From contig CM060895.1 in NCBI GenBank assembly GCA_030762935.1, positions 35,429,501-35,493,500 of the forward strand: 64,000 nt of DNA, in the 5' to 3' direction. The notes below the pieces were generated by a model. It searched no databases, was not told the DNA's origin, and saw nothing but the letters and a program-made list of their open reading frames with translations. The stretch comes from Hymenopus coronatus. Its lineage: Eukaryota; Arthropoda; Insecta; Mantodea; Hymenopodidae. The position numbers and the translations under genes are program-made. Shown piece by piece: positions 23,633 through 35,447 of the stretch (positions within the stretch are counted from its first letter, which is position 1; each line of letters opens with the position of its first letter).

Positions 23633-25125
23633 ATGATATGAGTCTTAAAGGACTGCAAAAATATGTAACAGAATACTAAAGGGTGCAAACTATGGAAAAA
23701 TATGACAAAACTATAAAATACTAGATAGACTATAAAAAGCGTTCAGATCATCCTGGAACATATTAAAGTTCTATAAAACATAGTAAAATAGTGTGAAAAA
23801 AATGTCTGAAACTCTGAAACGATGACATCAATTAGTGCAAAACAACAACAAAACATAAAATTGTAGAAAAATGGCATAAACCGTCACAAAATGTAATAAA
23901 TCACCATCAAACGTATAAAAGGGATCTACAAGGTCGAATGAAGAGGACATTGCCTTAAATACGTTTAAAGTGCTCCTAAACGTACAAAATTATCTGTAGT
24001 ATACCTTCGTCTCCGTCACAAAATAATTAAAGACCTTCAAAAAATACATTCAAAGTGAGTTGAAATACCTATAGCCTCAGGGTCTAACACTACCCTGTAG
24101 TTCTGAATACCTTAAAATTGTAAACGATCTGTATAGAGACAGAAAGCACTACAAAACATTACAACATTCTGCTAAATAGATTCAAAATGTGCAAAATGTC
24201 TATAAAAGCGTTAAAACACTAGAACACACCGTAAAATACTGTTAAATATTAGTAATACGCCTGAAAGGGGTCAAAATATCTGCTTTAGAGTCCTATATAC
24301 CAACAAAACGATTCGAGATGTATGGAAAATAGCTAAAATGTCTCATCAATACCCTGTCCTACAGACCTAAACACCCTTCCCAAATGGTATGGCAGGACAT
24401 TAAAAGCATACTAAACAACAGTAACAACTCGAAAAATCATCTGACAAATCCTGGAAAATATATGTGCAAACACTACAGTTGCTGAAATATAACACTAAAA
24501 CATAATAAAACGTTTATAAAAGCGACAAAAAGCAATACAAAACACTGGAAAACAATGTAAAATATGAGCAAAACCGTTTGAAAAAGCCTGAAATATTAGC
24601 TTTAGAGTGTTAAATACCCACGAAATGACGTGAAATCAGTTGAAAAAACTAAAAAAATGTCTGAAAAGTACCTTGAAATTAGCTGACCTAGATACCTAAA
24701 CTCCTTCCAAATGAAATTAAATGTCATTAAAAGCATTCGAAACAGCTGTACTTGTACTCAAAAAACGTAGAAAGGACTTATAAATGTTCTCTACACACTC
24801 AAAAAACGAGAGAAAAGCACTGAAAAAAAAAAAGTCTTCTGACAACACTCCCCAATCGAAAAAAGCTTTAAACAAGGCAAAACCTAGGAAAAACCATAAA
24901 ATAGTTGATAAACGCGGCAAACGACCGTGAAAGGGACTCTAAATTACTGAAGAATATATCTAATACTTTAGCCTAGGTGAGCTCCTTGAATTCCCTATCC
25001 CCACCATGAATGCGCATTAGTCCTAGTGCTGATCTCTCGCTAGAGACTCCCTCCTCCTTAAATTCCCTATCTCTCCCATGTATGCGCATTAGCCCCTGGC
25101 CCAGAACTATTTTATGTTAACTACT
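23633..25125 (-). repeat. E1 right terminal inverted repeat (about 1.5 kb)
   Basis: Inverted partner of 18,733-20,231, with a handful of substitutions and short indels. The inner boundary is the shared ATGATATGAGTCTTAAAGG. Confidence 0.92.
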
Positions 25126-25251
25126 GACCAACATTTAGTGTGACTGCCATCTGTCGTGCCGAATCAGCACAGTTGTAAACCCGAGATTTGCAATTTGACA
25201 AGACCGCACACTTATTAGATTCAATTGGCACTTACGTTATTTATTTTTGTG

Positions 25252-25299
25252 ATTATTATTATTATTATTATTAGTAGTAGTAGTAGTAGTAGTAGTAAC

Positions 25300-25352
<53 letters not shown>

Positions 25353-25857
25353 TGGTAGTGGTAGTGGTAGTGGTAGTGGTAGTGGTAGTGGTAGTGGTAG
25401 TGGTAGTGGTGGTGGTGGTGGTGGTGGTGGTGGTGGTGGTGGTGGTGGTGGTGGTGGTGGTGGTGGTGGTGGTGGTGGTGGTGGTGGTGGTGGTGGTGGT
25501 GGTGGTGGTGGTGGTGGTGGTGGTGGTGGTGGTGGTGGTGGTGGTGGTGGTGGTGGTGGTGGTGGTGGTGGTGGTGGTGGTGGTGGTGGTGGTGGTGGTG
25601 GTGGTGGTGGTGGTGGTGGTGGTGGTGGTGGTGGTGGTGGTGGTGGTGGTGGTGGTGGTGGTGGTGGTGGTGGTGGTGGTGGTGGTGGTGGTGGTGGTGG
25701 TGGTGGTGGTGGTGGTGGTGGTGGTGGTGGTGGTGGTGGTGGTGGTGGTGGTGGTGGTGGTGGTGGTGGTGGTGGTGGTGGTGGTGGTGGTGGTGGTGGT
25801 GGTGGTGGTGGTGGTGGTGGTGGTGGTGGTGGTGGTGGTGGTGGTGGTGGTGGCGGC
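25252..25857 (+). repeat. trinucleotide microsatellite (ATT)n-(AGT)n-(GGTAGT)n-(GGT)n
   Basis: Starts as ATT repeats, turns into AGT/GTA repeats, then GGTAGT, then about 450 bp of uninterrupted GGT. The stepwise change suggests point mutation followed by expansion. Open frames through it (poly-Gly, poly-Val, poly-Thr) are artefacts of the repeat. The true length in the genome may differ from the assembled length. Confidence 0.97.
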
Positions 25858-26034
25858 AGTAAGAAATGTGAACATGTCTTCCTTCAGGAGGAATATAAAG
25901 AAAAGAATGGATTTGTTTACCTTAGATAGGGAGGTAACACTGCCCTCTACTGCGACCTTTGCACATTCCCTTAACGATCTAAAAGTCTGACGTTCACAAT
26001 GAACTGAATCAGACTCTGGATCGTTATTATGAAA

Positions 26035-27165
26035 GCTGCTCCAATTTTGAATATTTACTTGCGATAATGAGGAATCTTTGTAGAGCAATTGCGCACAGTA
26101 CTCGTATGTACATGGATAGCTATGTGCATGTTTACATGCAGGACTCGCTTGCTGGCCCATTCTGTATAGCTGCTCTCAGTAGATACAATGTTTTTAAAGA
26201 GACTCTGGCCATTAGAACATTTTCCCTGCTTAATTTATGCAGGTATATGGTTGTGTGCAATCTCCGTATGAATTCTTTGGAATGCCTGAAACGTACAGAT
26301 AAGTTTCAGTAATTCCCGTGATCTCTGAGCAATCAGTCCGCTTAACCAGTCTTGATGACGATCTCAAGACTGATTCAGGTTCAATGCCCGATTACTGAGT
26401 ACCCTTATTAGCAGCTTCATCTATGTTCTCTTAAATTGCCGTGAATATCTACATGCTCCGGCACCCTCCTCAGCTGAAATTAGTTGTGGGTAGCCGGTGC
26501 TGCGAGGGATTTGCGGCATTCTAAAAGCAACTTGGTTTAATTGTATAGCTATAATAATCTTCAGGCTGCCTATCAGAAGTACATTTTCAGCACCAGCATT
26601 GAGCAGAATAGGGTTCGCGGCATTTGCCCGGCCGACGGTGCTGCTTACTATGCGCGCTGAGCGGGTGTCAGCATGTCCGCAGTAAATATACGTTTTAACG
26701 CCTTCATTATTTCTGACAAGAACTTTATAAAGGTTCTCACATGTGGCAAGTGATATGTGTTGGAGATTTTGAAATGTCTCCCTTCTATGTTCAAGTATTT
26801 CTGCCATCTGTTTAGGTAATTCGATATTAAATTTTATTGTTCCCTCTAAGAAATGACAGCAATTTATTAAAGAGGGTATTCTTAAATTCCTCTAAATTGT
26901 GTGGATTAGTTTTCTGAACTTTTTTTTATACCTTCTAGAGATATAAAATCGAGGAGTATTAAGTAGGAGGATCGCGGGGTCCACTCGCAAATACCTTTCC
27001 CCCCTTTTATTCCCCGCCTTTAATTCAATGGTCCTATTGGCGTCATTGCAAATTCTGTATGATTGTATGCATAATTAATAAAAAAATTTTGGGGAACAGA
27101 ATACTGGTACCGAATAAAATCACTTTACTATTACTCTGTATTTCGTCATCTAACATGTGATTCAA
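26035..27165. repeat. intronic block duplicated at 7.55-8.62 kb (copy B)
   Basis: Partner of 7,545-8,620, diverged by many substitutions and indels. Minus-strand open frame 26,421-26,807 and its partner at 7,926-8,165 share TRSARIVSST and YPQ.ISAE, so a common ancestral sequence is clear. Whether it was ever coding is not. Confidence 0.7.
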
Positions 27166-27214
27166 CTCGCACTGAAGGCTCGTATTCCATGCCGGCCTGT
27201 TTTGCTATATGCTG

Positions 27215-27345
27215 ATCACCTAGTTTGGGAATATATCTGCTCGTGTAAAGACTTCTTATAGTTTCGAAGGTTAAAGTCAGAGCAGCACATATCTCTGCCT
27301 GAAAGACCGCAGACTTAAAAGAGTAGAGGATAACTATATTGTATT
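27215..27345. repeat. conserved intron sequence downstream of exon c, unit 2
   Basis: Counterpart of 8,700-8,860 and 56,880-57,030 (GCTGATCACCTAGTTT, GCAGCACATATCTCTGCCTG, CTTAAAAGAGTAGAGGATAA). Confidence 0.6.
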
Positions 27346-27444
27346 TTCATTTCCCATTAACGCGAACTTTATATGACTGAGTCAATTTGTGGTCTGATAA
27401 TACTGGAAGGTAAAAGTTTATTTGAAATACTTTTGTGTACTTAC

Positions 27445-27476
27445 TTGAGGTGTTGCAATTTCTTCCAGTTGAAGAG
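27445..27476 (-). CDS. micro-exon gene, unit 2 exon c (32 nt)
   Basis: Minus strand: TTTTATTTTTTCAG | CTCTTCAACTGGAAGAAATT... | GTAAGT. Phase 1 in, phase 0 out, encoding LQLEEIATPQ. The unit 1 copy (57,974-58,005) is the same length and encodes VQLEETAEQQ, so seven of ten residues agree. This is the strongest sign that these tiny exons are real and selected. Confidence 0.72.
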
Positions 27477-27532
27477 CTGAAAAAATAAAACAAGTTGCAG
27501 ATTAATGATCTGGGACTGCAAAGAGACATATA

Positions 27533-28784
27533 ATACAGGATGTTCCAAATGAATACAGAGGTTTTAATGTAGCGCCTACAGTTTATAACGTACCATTAAG
27601 AGCGACTCAAATAGTTTTGATAGCGATGCGTTTGTTGGTTCCATTTGTTTCGACTGTCTGCTGTTACAGTAATGCTGTTACAAAACGTAAGTGCGAAAAT
27701 GGCGAGCAAAAGATACGACTAAATCTGCTATTACAGTGCAACGAGCTTTCCATAGGAAGTTCCATTGCGATCCTTCAAATGATAACATCAGTAGATGCTA
27801 TGTTCAGTTTAAAATCGCAGGCAGTGTGTGAACGGAACGACAAAGACTGACTCCAGAACTTTTTGAACGGATGAGAGAAACTTTCTCGCGTAGCCCCAAG
27901 AAATCTGTTCGAAAGGCTAGTCGTGAATTGGGACCTGCACCTACGTCTGTATGGAAAAGTCTAAGGAAACGCTTACAACTACGACCTTATCGTTTGCAGT
28001 TACTACAAGCTGCAAAACCTACAGACCTCGCTTTACATACCAATTTTGCTACTGCAATGTTGCTGCATGACAATGACAAGTTTTTAAATCTTAATCGTCT
28101 TCAGTGATGAATCAACATTCCAGCTAAGTGGCTATGTGAACGCTCATAATGTTCGAATCTGGGGAGTTTGCACAGTTGCAACGTGGCTCCCCTAAATTGA
28201 ATGTTTTTTGTGCAATATCCCGGCGTAAAGTTTATGGGCCATTCTTTTACGGCGAGGCAACTGTTACTGGTGCTTCTTAAATGAATATGCTTCAGCAATG
28301 GCTCTTTCCACTATTGGAAGAAGATGAACCAGAGAACTTTATTTGGTAGCAGGATGGCGCACCATCCCACTTGTTTATGGAAGTACGCAATTGGTTGAAC
28401 AACACTGTACCCAATCGCTGGATTAGCCAAAAGGCACCGAATGACACAACTTGTTTTGCATGGCCTCCACGTTCCCCAGACCTTAAGCCATACGATTTCT
28501 ACCCTTGGGGATTCGTAAAGGATCAAGTGTACATCCCTGCGCTACCAGCTGACCTCCAAGACTCAAGACAGAGGATGGTAAGAGTTGTTGCAACAATTAC
28601 CCAAGACGTACTAATCAAGGTTTGAAAAGAACTTGCTTACAGGCTCGACGTGTACACATTGAAGATTTGTATAAAAAAACTGCTTGAGTTGCTATTTCAT
28701 TTTTTATCATTCATGACTGTACGTTAAAAACTGTAAGTACTAAAAACCATTAAAGCCCGTATATTCATTTGGGAACTCTCTGTA
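27533..28784 (+). mobile_element. Tc1/mariner-like element with decayed transposase
   Basis: Imperfect terminal inverted repeats: TCCAAATGAATACAGAGG with TTTAATG at the left, and the complement CAAATGAATATACGGGCTTT with TTTAATGG at the right. About 1.25 kb, typical for the class. It lies in the intron between exons b and c of unit 2. Confidence 0.82.
27690..28686 (+). pseudogene. Tc1/mariner-class (DUF4817-like HTH) transposase pseudogene
   Basis: Successive fragments in shifting frames read RSPKKSVRKASRELG and SVWKSLRKRLQLRPYRLQLL (N-terminal HTH), then FSDESTFQLSG (first catalytic Asp, near 28,100), QDGAPSH (second Asp, near 28,350) and PPRSPDLKPYDFYPWG with FVKDQVYIPALP (third acidic position, 28,465-28,545). 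The order matches the IS630/Tc1/mariner transposases common in insect genomes whose N-terminus is annotated DUF4817. Several stops and frameshifts, so inactive. Confidence 0.87.
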
Positions 28785-29045
28785 TAATCTTAAATTCCTT
28801 ATTCTTATGATCTCAAAATCTTTACTGAGAAACACCAATAGAAACAAACTTGATTCACGATTACAGGAGCCCCAGGAAGAGATAGCACTTGGGGGATATA
28901 TTTTTCAACAAAAGTAATCTATCTAAGTAGAGTATGCACACTGAATTCAAAAAGTTACTAAATGAATTTATCCAGTTTGCTTTTCATTATGGGCTACATT
29001 TTATGCACGCCAATATAAAGATATTTCGCATAAAGCTATATTTAC

Positions 29046-29093
29046 CTCTCGTGGTCTCCAACATTTCTTCAACGTCCTTTTGAGTATCCTCGT
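29046..29093 (-). CDS. micro-exon gene, unit 2 exon b (48 nt)
   Basis: Minus strand: GTTTCATTTCAG | 48 nt | GTAAATATAGC. Phase 1 in and out, encoding EDTQKDVEEMLETTR. The end EEMLETTR resembles the end of the unit 1 exon (SENTLETNE). Acidic; no known domain. Confidence 0.7.
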
Positions 29094-29191
29094 CTGAAAT
29101 GAAACATTCGTTTATAAAACAAATCATTCACTAGAAGTTAATGCACTTGACATACTTTGCTTGCATTACATGGATACTTGAAGAAGCTCAC

Positions 29192-29315
29192 CCGTTTTGG
29201 AGAATGGAACATCCCAAAAGCCTTCTTGGTAGACATGCAGGAGCTGGAGCTGGAGCTGCAGATATGGGTCTTCTTCTTCATGCTTCTCCTCAATCTGCTC
29301 CATTTCCTCCTCCTC
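29192..29315 (-). CDS. micro-exon gene, unit 2 exon a (124 nt)
   Basis: Minus strand: AAATATTTTGCAG | exon | GTGAGCTTC. Phase 0 in, phase 1 out. The 41-residue product starts EEEEMEQIEEKHEEEDPYLQ, continues through a QLQLQLL stretch and ends FWDVPFSKT. The acidic start matches the unit 3 exon a (EAEPMEKE). It has a (CTGGAG)-type internal repeat that may explain its extra length. Function unknown. Confidence 0.66.
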
Positions 29316-29399
29316 CTGCAAAATATTTACCAAATTGTTTTAGTTCCAAAACCCTCGTAGATATATTTAAACAACAAACATCACAAAATTAGCTAAAAT

Positions 29400-30082
29400 A
29401 AATGCTAACAAAACTAAACTACTGACTTCCAGTAATTCCGAACTACATTCTACAGCTACTAGTAACTATTAATCCATCCATAATTTTAAATCTCATTTAT
29501 ACATTTAAAAGGTTCAAATTTATAATTAAGAGTAAATCCACAATGGATTACTGCCCTTATGTAAGGGAACCATAAATTTTCAGCCTACTCATGAAATTGA
29601 AATATAATTTTTAATAATAATATATATATTACAATATTTGTTAATAATATTAATGAAATGTTTAAAATGTCAATAATATTAAAATAGTTATTTTAAATGT
29701 TATCAATTCTTTGTTTTTTATTTTTTCATTAGGTTTTCGAAGCAGCTACCCGGTGTATTTTTTTTAACATTTCATTCGTTTAGGTAGTATTGCACAATTA
29801 CAAGGCAATCTGTCAGAATGTTTTAGAGACATCTTTTGTAATGCATAAGAGGAAGCCCAAACACCTTTGAAGACATTTACAGTAAAAAACGTACTGTTCC
29901 GCGTGCTCTTAAAAGTAAGTCAATAACTTTTCATTTATTTGCTTCTGAGGACAGGAAAACACGGTTGATAGTGACTTTTGTTTTCAACATCAACCTCTAC
30001 CACTTGAGCCATCACTCTCAAATTGCAGCGGTCACTTCTATTCCTCGTTTATCTCTCATTATTTTTATTATTAGTTATATTT
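29400..30082. other. intron sequence, no gene seen
   Basis: Very AT-rich (runs of AATAATATAT). No coding region or RNA recognised. Confidence 0.4.
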
Positions 30083-30940
30083 TTACTTTCCCTACACATA
30101 CTATGTACATAGTGTATAGAGAGATTTTGTATTGCACCCAAAAATCCGATACCGAGATTTCACCAGAAATACACGCTTTGAAATCCCCTGAATCCAAAAA
30201 AGGAATTTTTAGAAGAATGTCCGTGTGTGTATGTGTCTGTGGGCAGTAAAGCTCAAAAACGAAAAGACCGTTAAATACCAAACTTGGTATTTAAGTTCGG
30301 TAACCTCCAAAGATGCGATACGAAGGTTTTCAAGAAAACCCTTTACATGGAAAAAATGTAAATAATTATAATTTTCTCAAAAATAGCCCTACTGATTTTG
30401 ATTAAAATCTCTTCTATTTAAGATATCTACATGACAAATAAAATGTATATCCTCAATTTTCTGGGACTAGCCTCTGAAGATATGTTTATTCTGGATGAAT
30501 TTTAAGGAATTTGCATAACTAGTAAGCCATAAGAGTTAGACAAAGCGTTACTGCGCAAAAAATGTAGACCTCGTTAAAATACACAATTTATGTCATATAC
30601 ATTTTTTTCGCGGATTTTACCGTTTTGGAGATATTCCTTGTTATTAGTTTCAGTTGTTAAGTTTCTCAGACAGGAAGTGTCCGGTTTTCTTTTGTTCTAC
30701 TCCTGATCAAGCACAGAAGAGATTTGCAGTGACAATCACCTAACGACAGCTTTTAAAACATTTGACCATCACTTTAGCATAGCGTATTCCTTTAGTTCCC
30801 TTCTACTTACAAGTTACTAAATAATAACATTCTGCTAATGTTTATCTCCATTAGCATGATGTAGAAAGAAATATTTTGTATGAAGTTTGTTTCTAGAGTA
30901 GCTAGAGAAAGTCATGTGAGTGTAATACATAAGAATTTTG
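30083..30940 (+). repeat. HINE-like repeat, copy 9
   Basis: Starts TTACTTTCCCTACACATACT with hairpin to TATAGAGAG; carries GTGTGTGTATGTGTCTGTGG; ends GCTAGAGAAAGTCATGTGAG...ATAAGAATTTTG. Directly followed by copy 10. Confidence 0.88.
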
Positions 30941-31760
30941 TTTACTTTCTCTACGGGTACTATGCACATAGTGTATAGAGAAGGTATTGTATTGCACCCA
31001 AAATTCGATACCGGGATTTCACCGGAAATGCATTTTTGAGATCTCCTTGATTAAAAAACGTATTTTAAGGAAAAAAACCGCACGCACGCGCGTGTGTGTG
31101 TGTCTGTGTCTGTGGGCATCATAGCTCAAAAACCAAAATTCCGTTAAATACCAAACTTGTATCAGTATGTTCCAAGGATGCGACACAAGATTTTCAACAA
31201 AATTCACCCATCCCAAAGTACCCTTTACCTGAAAATATTTCGAAAATTTTTATTTTCTCAAAAATTCCTATTAATTTTGATTAAAAGCTCTAATATTTAA
31301 GATATTTAATATAAAATGTACATCTTGAATTTTCTGGAAATATCCTCTGGAGATCTCTTTATTTTGGTTGATTTTTTTGTTAATTTTGCATAACTAGTAA
31401 ACCTTAAGAGATAGGAAAAACCTCTATTACACAAAAATGTAGATCTCTTTAAAACACACAATTTATATCATATACACTTTTTTCATAGATTTCGCCGTTT
31501 TATAGATATTCCTTATTATTGGTTTCAGTTTTAAAAGAATGGAATTCAATCCCATAGCAAGCACATTTTAAAGCATTTGACTGTCAGTTTAGCCTAGTGT
31601 ATTCCCTTACTTCCCTTCAAGTTATAACATTCTAAGTAATAAATCCTTTCTGCTAGTGCTTATATCGGTTAGCAAGAAGTGGATTGAAGAATAAGTTTAC
31701 TAACAATAATTTGTTACAGAATTACAAAGAAATTCGTGTGACTGGATCACATCAGATATT
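30941..31760 (+). repeat. HINE-like repeat, copy 10
   Basis: Starts TTTACTTTCTCTACGGGTAC, contains CGCACGCACGCGCGTGTGTG at the microsatellite position and ends near GTGTGACTGGATCACATCAG. Head to tail with copy 9. Confidence 0.88.
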
Positions 31761-31828
31761 TGTATATTTGCTACATATAGTTAGGTTTTTCGGTCGAGCA
31801 AATATATTTTAACACAGCTTCATTGGTA

Positions 31829-32085
31829 TTTTTTTTTTTTTTTTTTTGGTAGTGTTTACCGCCCGCTTTAACTACTAATGGCACCGCAGGCGGTGACACT
31901 GATGATACATGAATGACGATGGAGCACCGGTGGAATGCGATGGCGGGGGAAACCGGAGTACCCGGAGAAAACCCGCCCCAGCGCCGTTTTGTCCACCACA
32001 AATCTCACATGCGGTCGCTTGGGATCGAACCCCGGCTGTCTAGGTGAGAGTCGAGTGGTCTAACCACTCGGCCACGGCGCGGCCC
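31829..32085 (-). mobile_element. tRNA-derived SINE with 12-bp target duplication
   Basis: Minus strand 5' end: CCGCGCCGTGGCCGAGTGGT, containing a pol III A box (TGGCCGAGTGGTTAG), then a B box (GGGTTCGATCCC) 40 nt on. A GC-rich body follows (GGAAACCGGAGTACCCGGAG on the plus strand) and a poly(A) tail (T-run 31,829-31,847). Direct repeats GCTTCATTGGTA at 31,817-31,828 and 32,086-32,097 mark the insertion. The head resembles a Leu/Ser-type tRNA but is not a functional tRNA. Confidence 0.93.
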
Positions 32086-32354
32086 GCTTCATTGGTAAAA
32101 GGAACTATATGAGAGATAGCTCGTTTGTAATTTTTACTCTGAGTATTTTATTTAAACTGTTATCAGGAATCTTCACAATTTATATTCACTTTATAATTCT
32201 CTGAGAACTTAGCTGAAACGGCACTATTCGCGTTCTCTTCCAAGTGAAACTTAGATGTAACATATTAGGACCGACGTATTGTGAAGCACAACTGGCTGCA
32301 CTGATATCTAAAGACAAACTGAACTGAGAACTTCCCACTTCGTAGAACACATAT

Positions 32355-33058
32355 AAAAATCTGATGTGTTACACTCACATGGCTTTCTCTATATCTCTGT
32401 AAATTATTATTGTTAATAAGCTAATATTTTATTTATTTCATGCTAATCGAGAAAAATTAACAGAAATAGTCTTATTTCTTGCTTTATTGTAAGTAGAAGC
32501 GAAATAAGGGAGTACCATAGGTTAAAGTGAAAGCCAAAAGCTGGTTGCTATGTGACTGATGTTTCTTTGTTTGTATGGACAGGAGTTGACAAATTCCTGT
32601 ATGAGAAAAGTATAAGTTTTTCAAAGCTGAAACTAAGAAAAAGAAATATTTCAAAAACGATCAACTCCACGAAAAAAATGTATATACCATAAATTGGGTG
32701 CTTTAACGTCCTCTACATTTTGTGTGTGTTAGGTTTTTGTCCATCTCTTACGGTTTAGTAGTTATGAAAAATTCATCCAGAATAAAGTAGGCTTCAGAAG
32801 CTATTCCCAGAAAATTCAAAATATACATTTTATTTGTCAAGTAAATAACTTTAATATACGATATTTTAATCAAAATCGTTAGAGACATGTTTTAGAAAAT
32901 CAAAATTTTCGAAAAAAGTTTCAAGTAAAGCGAAGTTTGGGGTGGGGGGATTTTTCTCAAAATCTTCGTGTCGCAGCCCTGGAAGATACTAAACTTAAAT
33001 ACCAAGTTTGGAATTTTACCGACTTTTCGTTTTTGAGTTATCGTGTTCAAAGACACAC

Positions 33059-33103
<45 letters not shown>

Positions 33104-33241
33104 CGTTTTACTGAAAATACTTTTTTTGGATACAGGGGATCCTAAAACGTATATTTCCGGTGAAATCTCGGTATCGAATTTTTTGGTGGAGTGCAATACA
33201 TTCTCTATACAGTATGTACATAGTGAGTACAGAGAAAGTAA
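32355..33241 (-). repeat. HINE-like repeat, copy 11 (both ends present)
   Basis: Starts AAATCTGATGTGTTACACTC; contains an expanded (AC)n tract at 33,060-33,100; ends in the hairpin and AGAGAAAGTAA. The microsatellite is longest in this copy. Confidence 0.9.
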
Positions 33242-33496
33242 AAATTCTTGTTTTCTGCCTAAGTTCTCATTGGCTTGTTTTTTTCCCGTTCTCAATGGTG
33301 TCTCTTCTCATGAGTCTATAAAAACTATCCTAGTATTTCACTTAGGGTGCTTGCTCCCCATCGTTGTGTATTTAGCTCAAGGACATTCTTTTATACATTT
33401 CACCCCAATTCCGTAACCATTATCGTCCACAAAAATCTTGCGAAAGATTTACCTCAGTTCCTAGTACCAAAGAAAGAAGTTTATATTTAGTAACCG

Positions 33497-34600
33497 TCGT
33501 CTCTTATTAACTGGCAATTAAAGTTCCAGCTATATCCATCAAGTGGTATCGGTGCAATAGGCGATTGAATCAACAAATGTGTGCTTATTTAGAAAGACTG
33601 GAAAAAAACGGGTTTCATGCGGTGATTAAACACTTTTATTTAAAAGGCTTAACACCAAAAGAGGTAAAAACTGAGTTGGATGAAGTGCATGGCACATCTG
33701 CTCCTGTGTTTGCAACAATTTACAACTGGATAAATGAATTTAAATGTGGCTTTATATCCACAAATGATTAACACCGTCCCGGACATCTAGTAGAAGTGAC
33801 TTGTTCGGAAATTATTGACAAAATCCAGGATATGGTAATGAGTTATCGACGAATCAAAAGTCGCTAAATAGTAGAGCCCACAGGCATATCAGAAGGTACA
33901 GTGTTCTCAATTATGCACCAAAAATTAGGTTTGACAAAGGTCTCGGAAAGATGGGTGCCGAGTTTTTTCTCAATGGAGAATAAACGCAATCGTGTGATCG
34001 ATTCGGAAGCTGGTTTAGCAATTTTGGTCGCAATCCTGACAAGTTTTTGCGTTGTCACACAACTGTGGATGGAGCATAGCATAGATGCACTCTAGAGAGA
34101 AAAGTACAGCCGAAACAGTGGGATTTTCAAGGCGAACCGTTCCGAAAAAGACAAAGACAAGGTGATAGTCTCGGGTTTTTAGAATACTCGCGGAATCATC
34201 TACATTGATTACTTGCAGAAATTAAGCACAATAAATGGAGAGTGTTGTGCATCATAGTTGCACCGGCGGATCGCAGAAATCAAGAAAAAACGCCCTTATC
34301 CGGCAAAGAAACAGATTTTTCTTCCATCAACACAATGCAAGAGTGCACACCTGCGCAGTTTAGATGGCGAAAATTGTATAATTAAGGTTTAAATTACTAT
34401 AACGTCCATTTATTCATCAGATTTGACCACCAGTGAGTTTTTTTTTTTATTTTCAAACTTCAAAAAGTGAATCGGCCGAAAACGAAGCATGTCTAATGAA
34501 GAGGACATTTACCTTCAGAAATCCTACTTTTTGGAAGATTTAAAACAGTTGTTTTAAACGCTTGGAAAAGTGTATCGAGCTAAAAGGAGATTATGTTGAA
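33497..34600 (+). pseudogene. mariner-type transposase pseudogene
   Basis: The frame starting at 33,565 reads an N-terminal HTH (HFYLKGLTPKEVKTELDEVH, ATIYNWINEFKCG), then in other frames HRPGHLVEV, GISEGTVFSIMHQKLGLTKV, SERWVPSF and, further on, HQHNARVHT near 34,330. The order is that of mariner (SETMAR-like) transposases. It has many stops and frameshifts. A final LKGDYVEK-like stretch is cut at 34,600-34,611 by HINE-like copy 12, so no right inverted repeat is left. Confidence 0.82.
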
Positions 34601-34610
34601 AAATAAAAAA

Positions 34611-35447
34611 AAATCTGATGTGTACCATTCACATGACTTTCTCCATATCCCTGCAACAAATAATTCTTAAAAAGCTTATACTTCTATTTACTTTATGCTA
34701 ATCAGAAAAAATTAGCAGAAATAGTCTTATTACTCGCTTCCTTGTAAGTAGAAACGAAATAAGGGACAACCGTAGGTTAAAGTGATAGTCAAAAGCTGGT
34801 TGCTATGTCAATGAAGTTCCTTTGTTTGTATGGATAGGAGTTGACAAGTTCCTGTATGAGAAAAGTATACGTTTTTCATAGCAGAAACCAAAAATAAGGA
34901 ATGTCACAAAAACGACGAACTCCTCGAAAAAATGTATATAACATAAATTGTGTGTTTTAAAGTGCTCTACATTTTTTGTGAAGTAAGATTTTGTCCATCT
35001 CTTACGGTTTAGCAGTCATTCAAAATTTAGTAAAATTCATCCAGAATAAACCACCCTTCAGAGGCTATTCCCAGAAAATTAAAGATATACATTTCATTTG
35101 TCCGGTGAATATGTTTAATATCCGAAATTGTTATCCAAATCGTTAGAGCCATTTTTGATAAAATCAAAATTTTCGAAAAAAGTTCCATGTAAAGGGTAGT
35201 TTGGGGTGGGGGGATTTTCCTCAAAATCTTCGAGTCGCATCCCTGGAAGATACTAAACTTAAGTACCATGTTTGGTATTTTACCGACTTTTCGTTTTTGA
35301 GTTATTGTGTATACAGTCACACGGACACACACACGAACCTTTTTGTGAAAATGCTTTTTTTTGGATATTGGGGACCCTAAAACATATATTTGCACTGAAA
35401 TCTCGGTATCGAATTTTTGGTGTACATAGTGCGCATGGAGAAAGTAA
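34611..35447 (-). repeat. HINE-like repeat, copy 12
   Basis: Starts AAATCTGATGTGTACCATTC and ends GAGAAAGTAA, but the hairpin is damaged: about 25 bp are missing between GAATTTTTGGTG and TACATAGTGC. Confidence 0.88.

Larger units (their letters stand above)
18733..25125 (-). mobile_element. defective Polinton/Maverick (E1)
   Basis: Begins and ends AGTAGTTAA.../...TTAACTACT and is flanked by GATCAA (18,727-18,732) and GACCAA (25,126-25,131), a 6-bp target duplication with one mismatch. The AG start and 6-bp duplication are Polinton hallmarks. Total length is 6.4 kb against 15-20 kb for a full element. Two 1.5-kb TIRs surround only a decayed PolB gene; integrase, ATPase, protease and capsid genes are absent. 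Probably an internal-deletion derivative. Confidence 0.9.

Noticed and set aside
25225..26160. Long open frames of poly-Gly, poly-Val and poly-Thr
   Set aside because: They are the three readings of a GGT/GTA microsatellite, with no conserved sequence beyond it.
31990..32085. tRNA gene (Leu/Ser-like)
   Set aside because: A and B boxes are present, but the sequence continues into a SINE body with poly(A) and a target duplication, and no closed cloverleaf was found.
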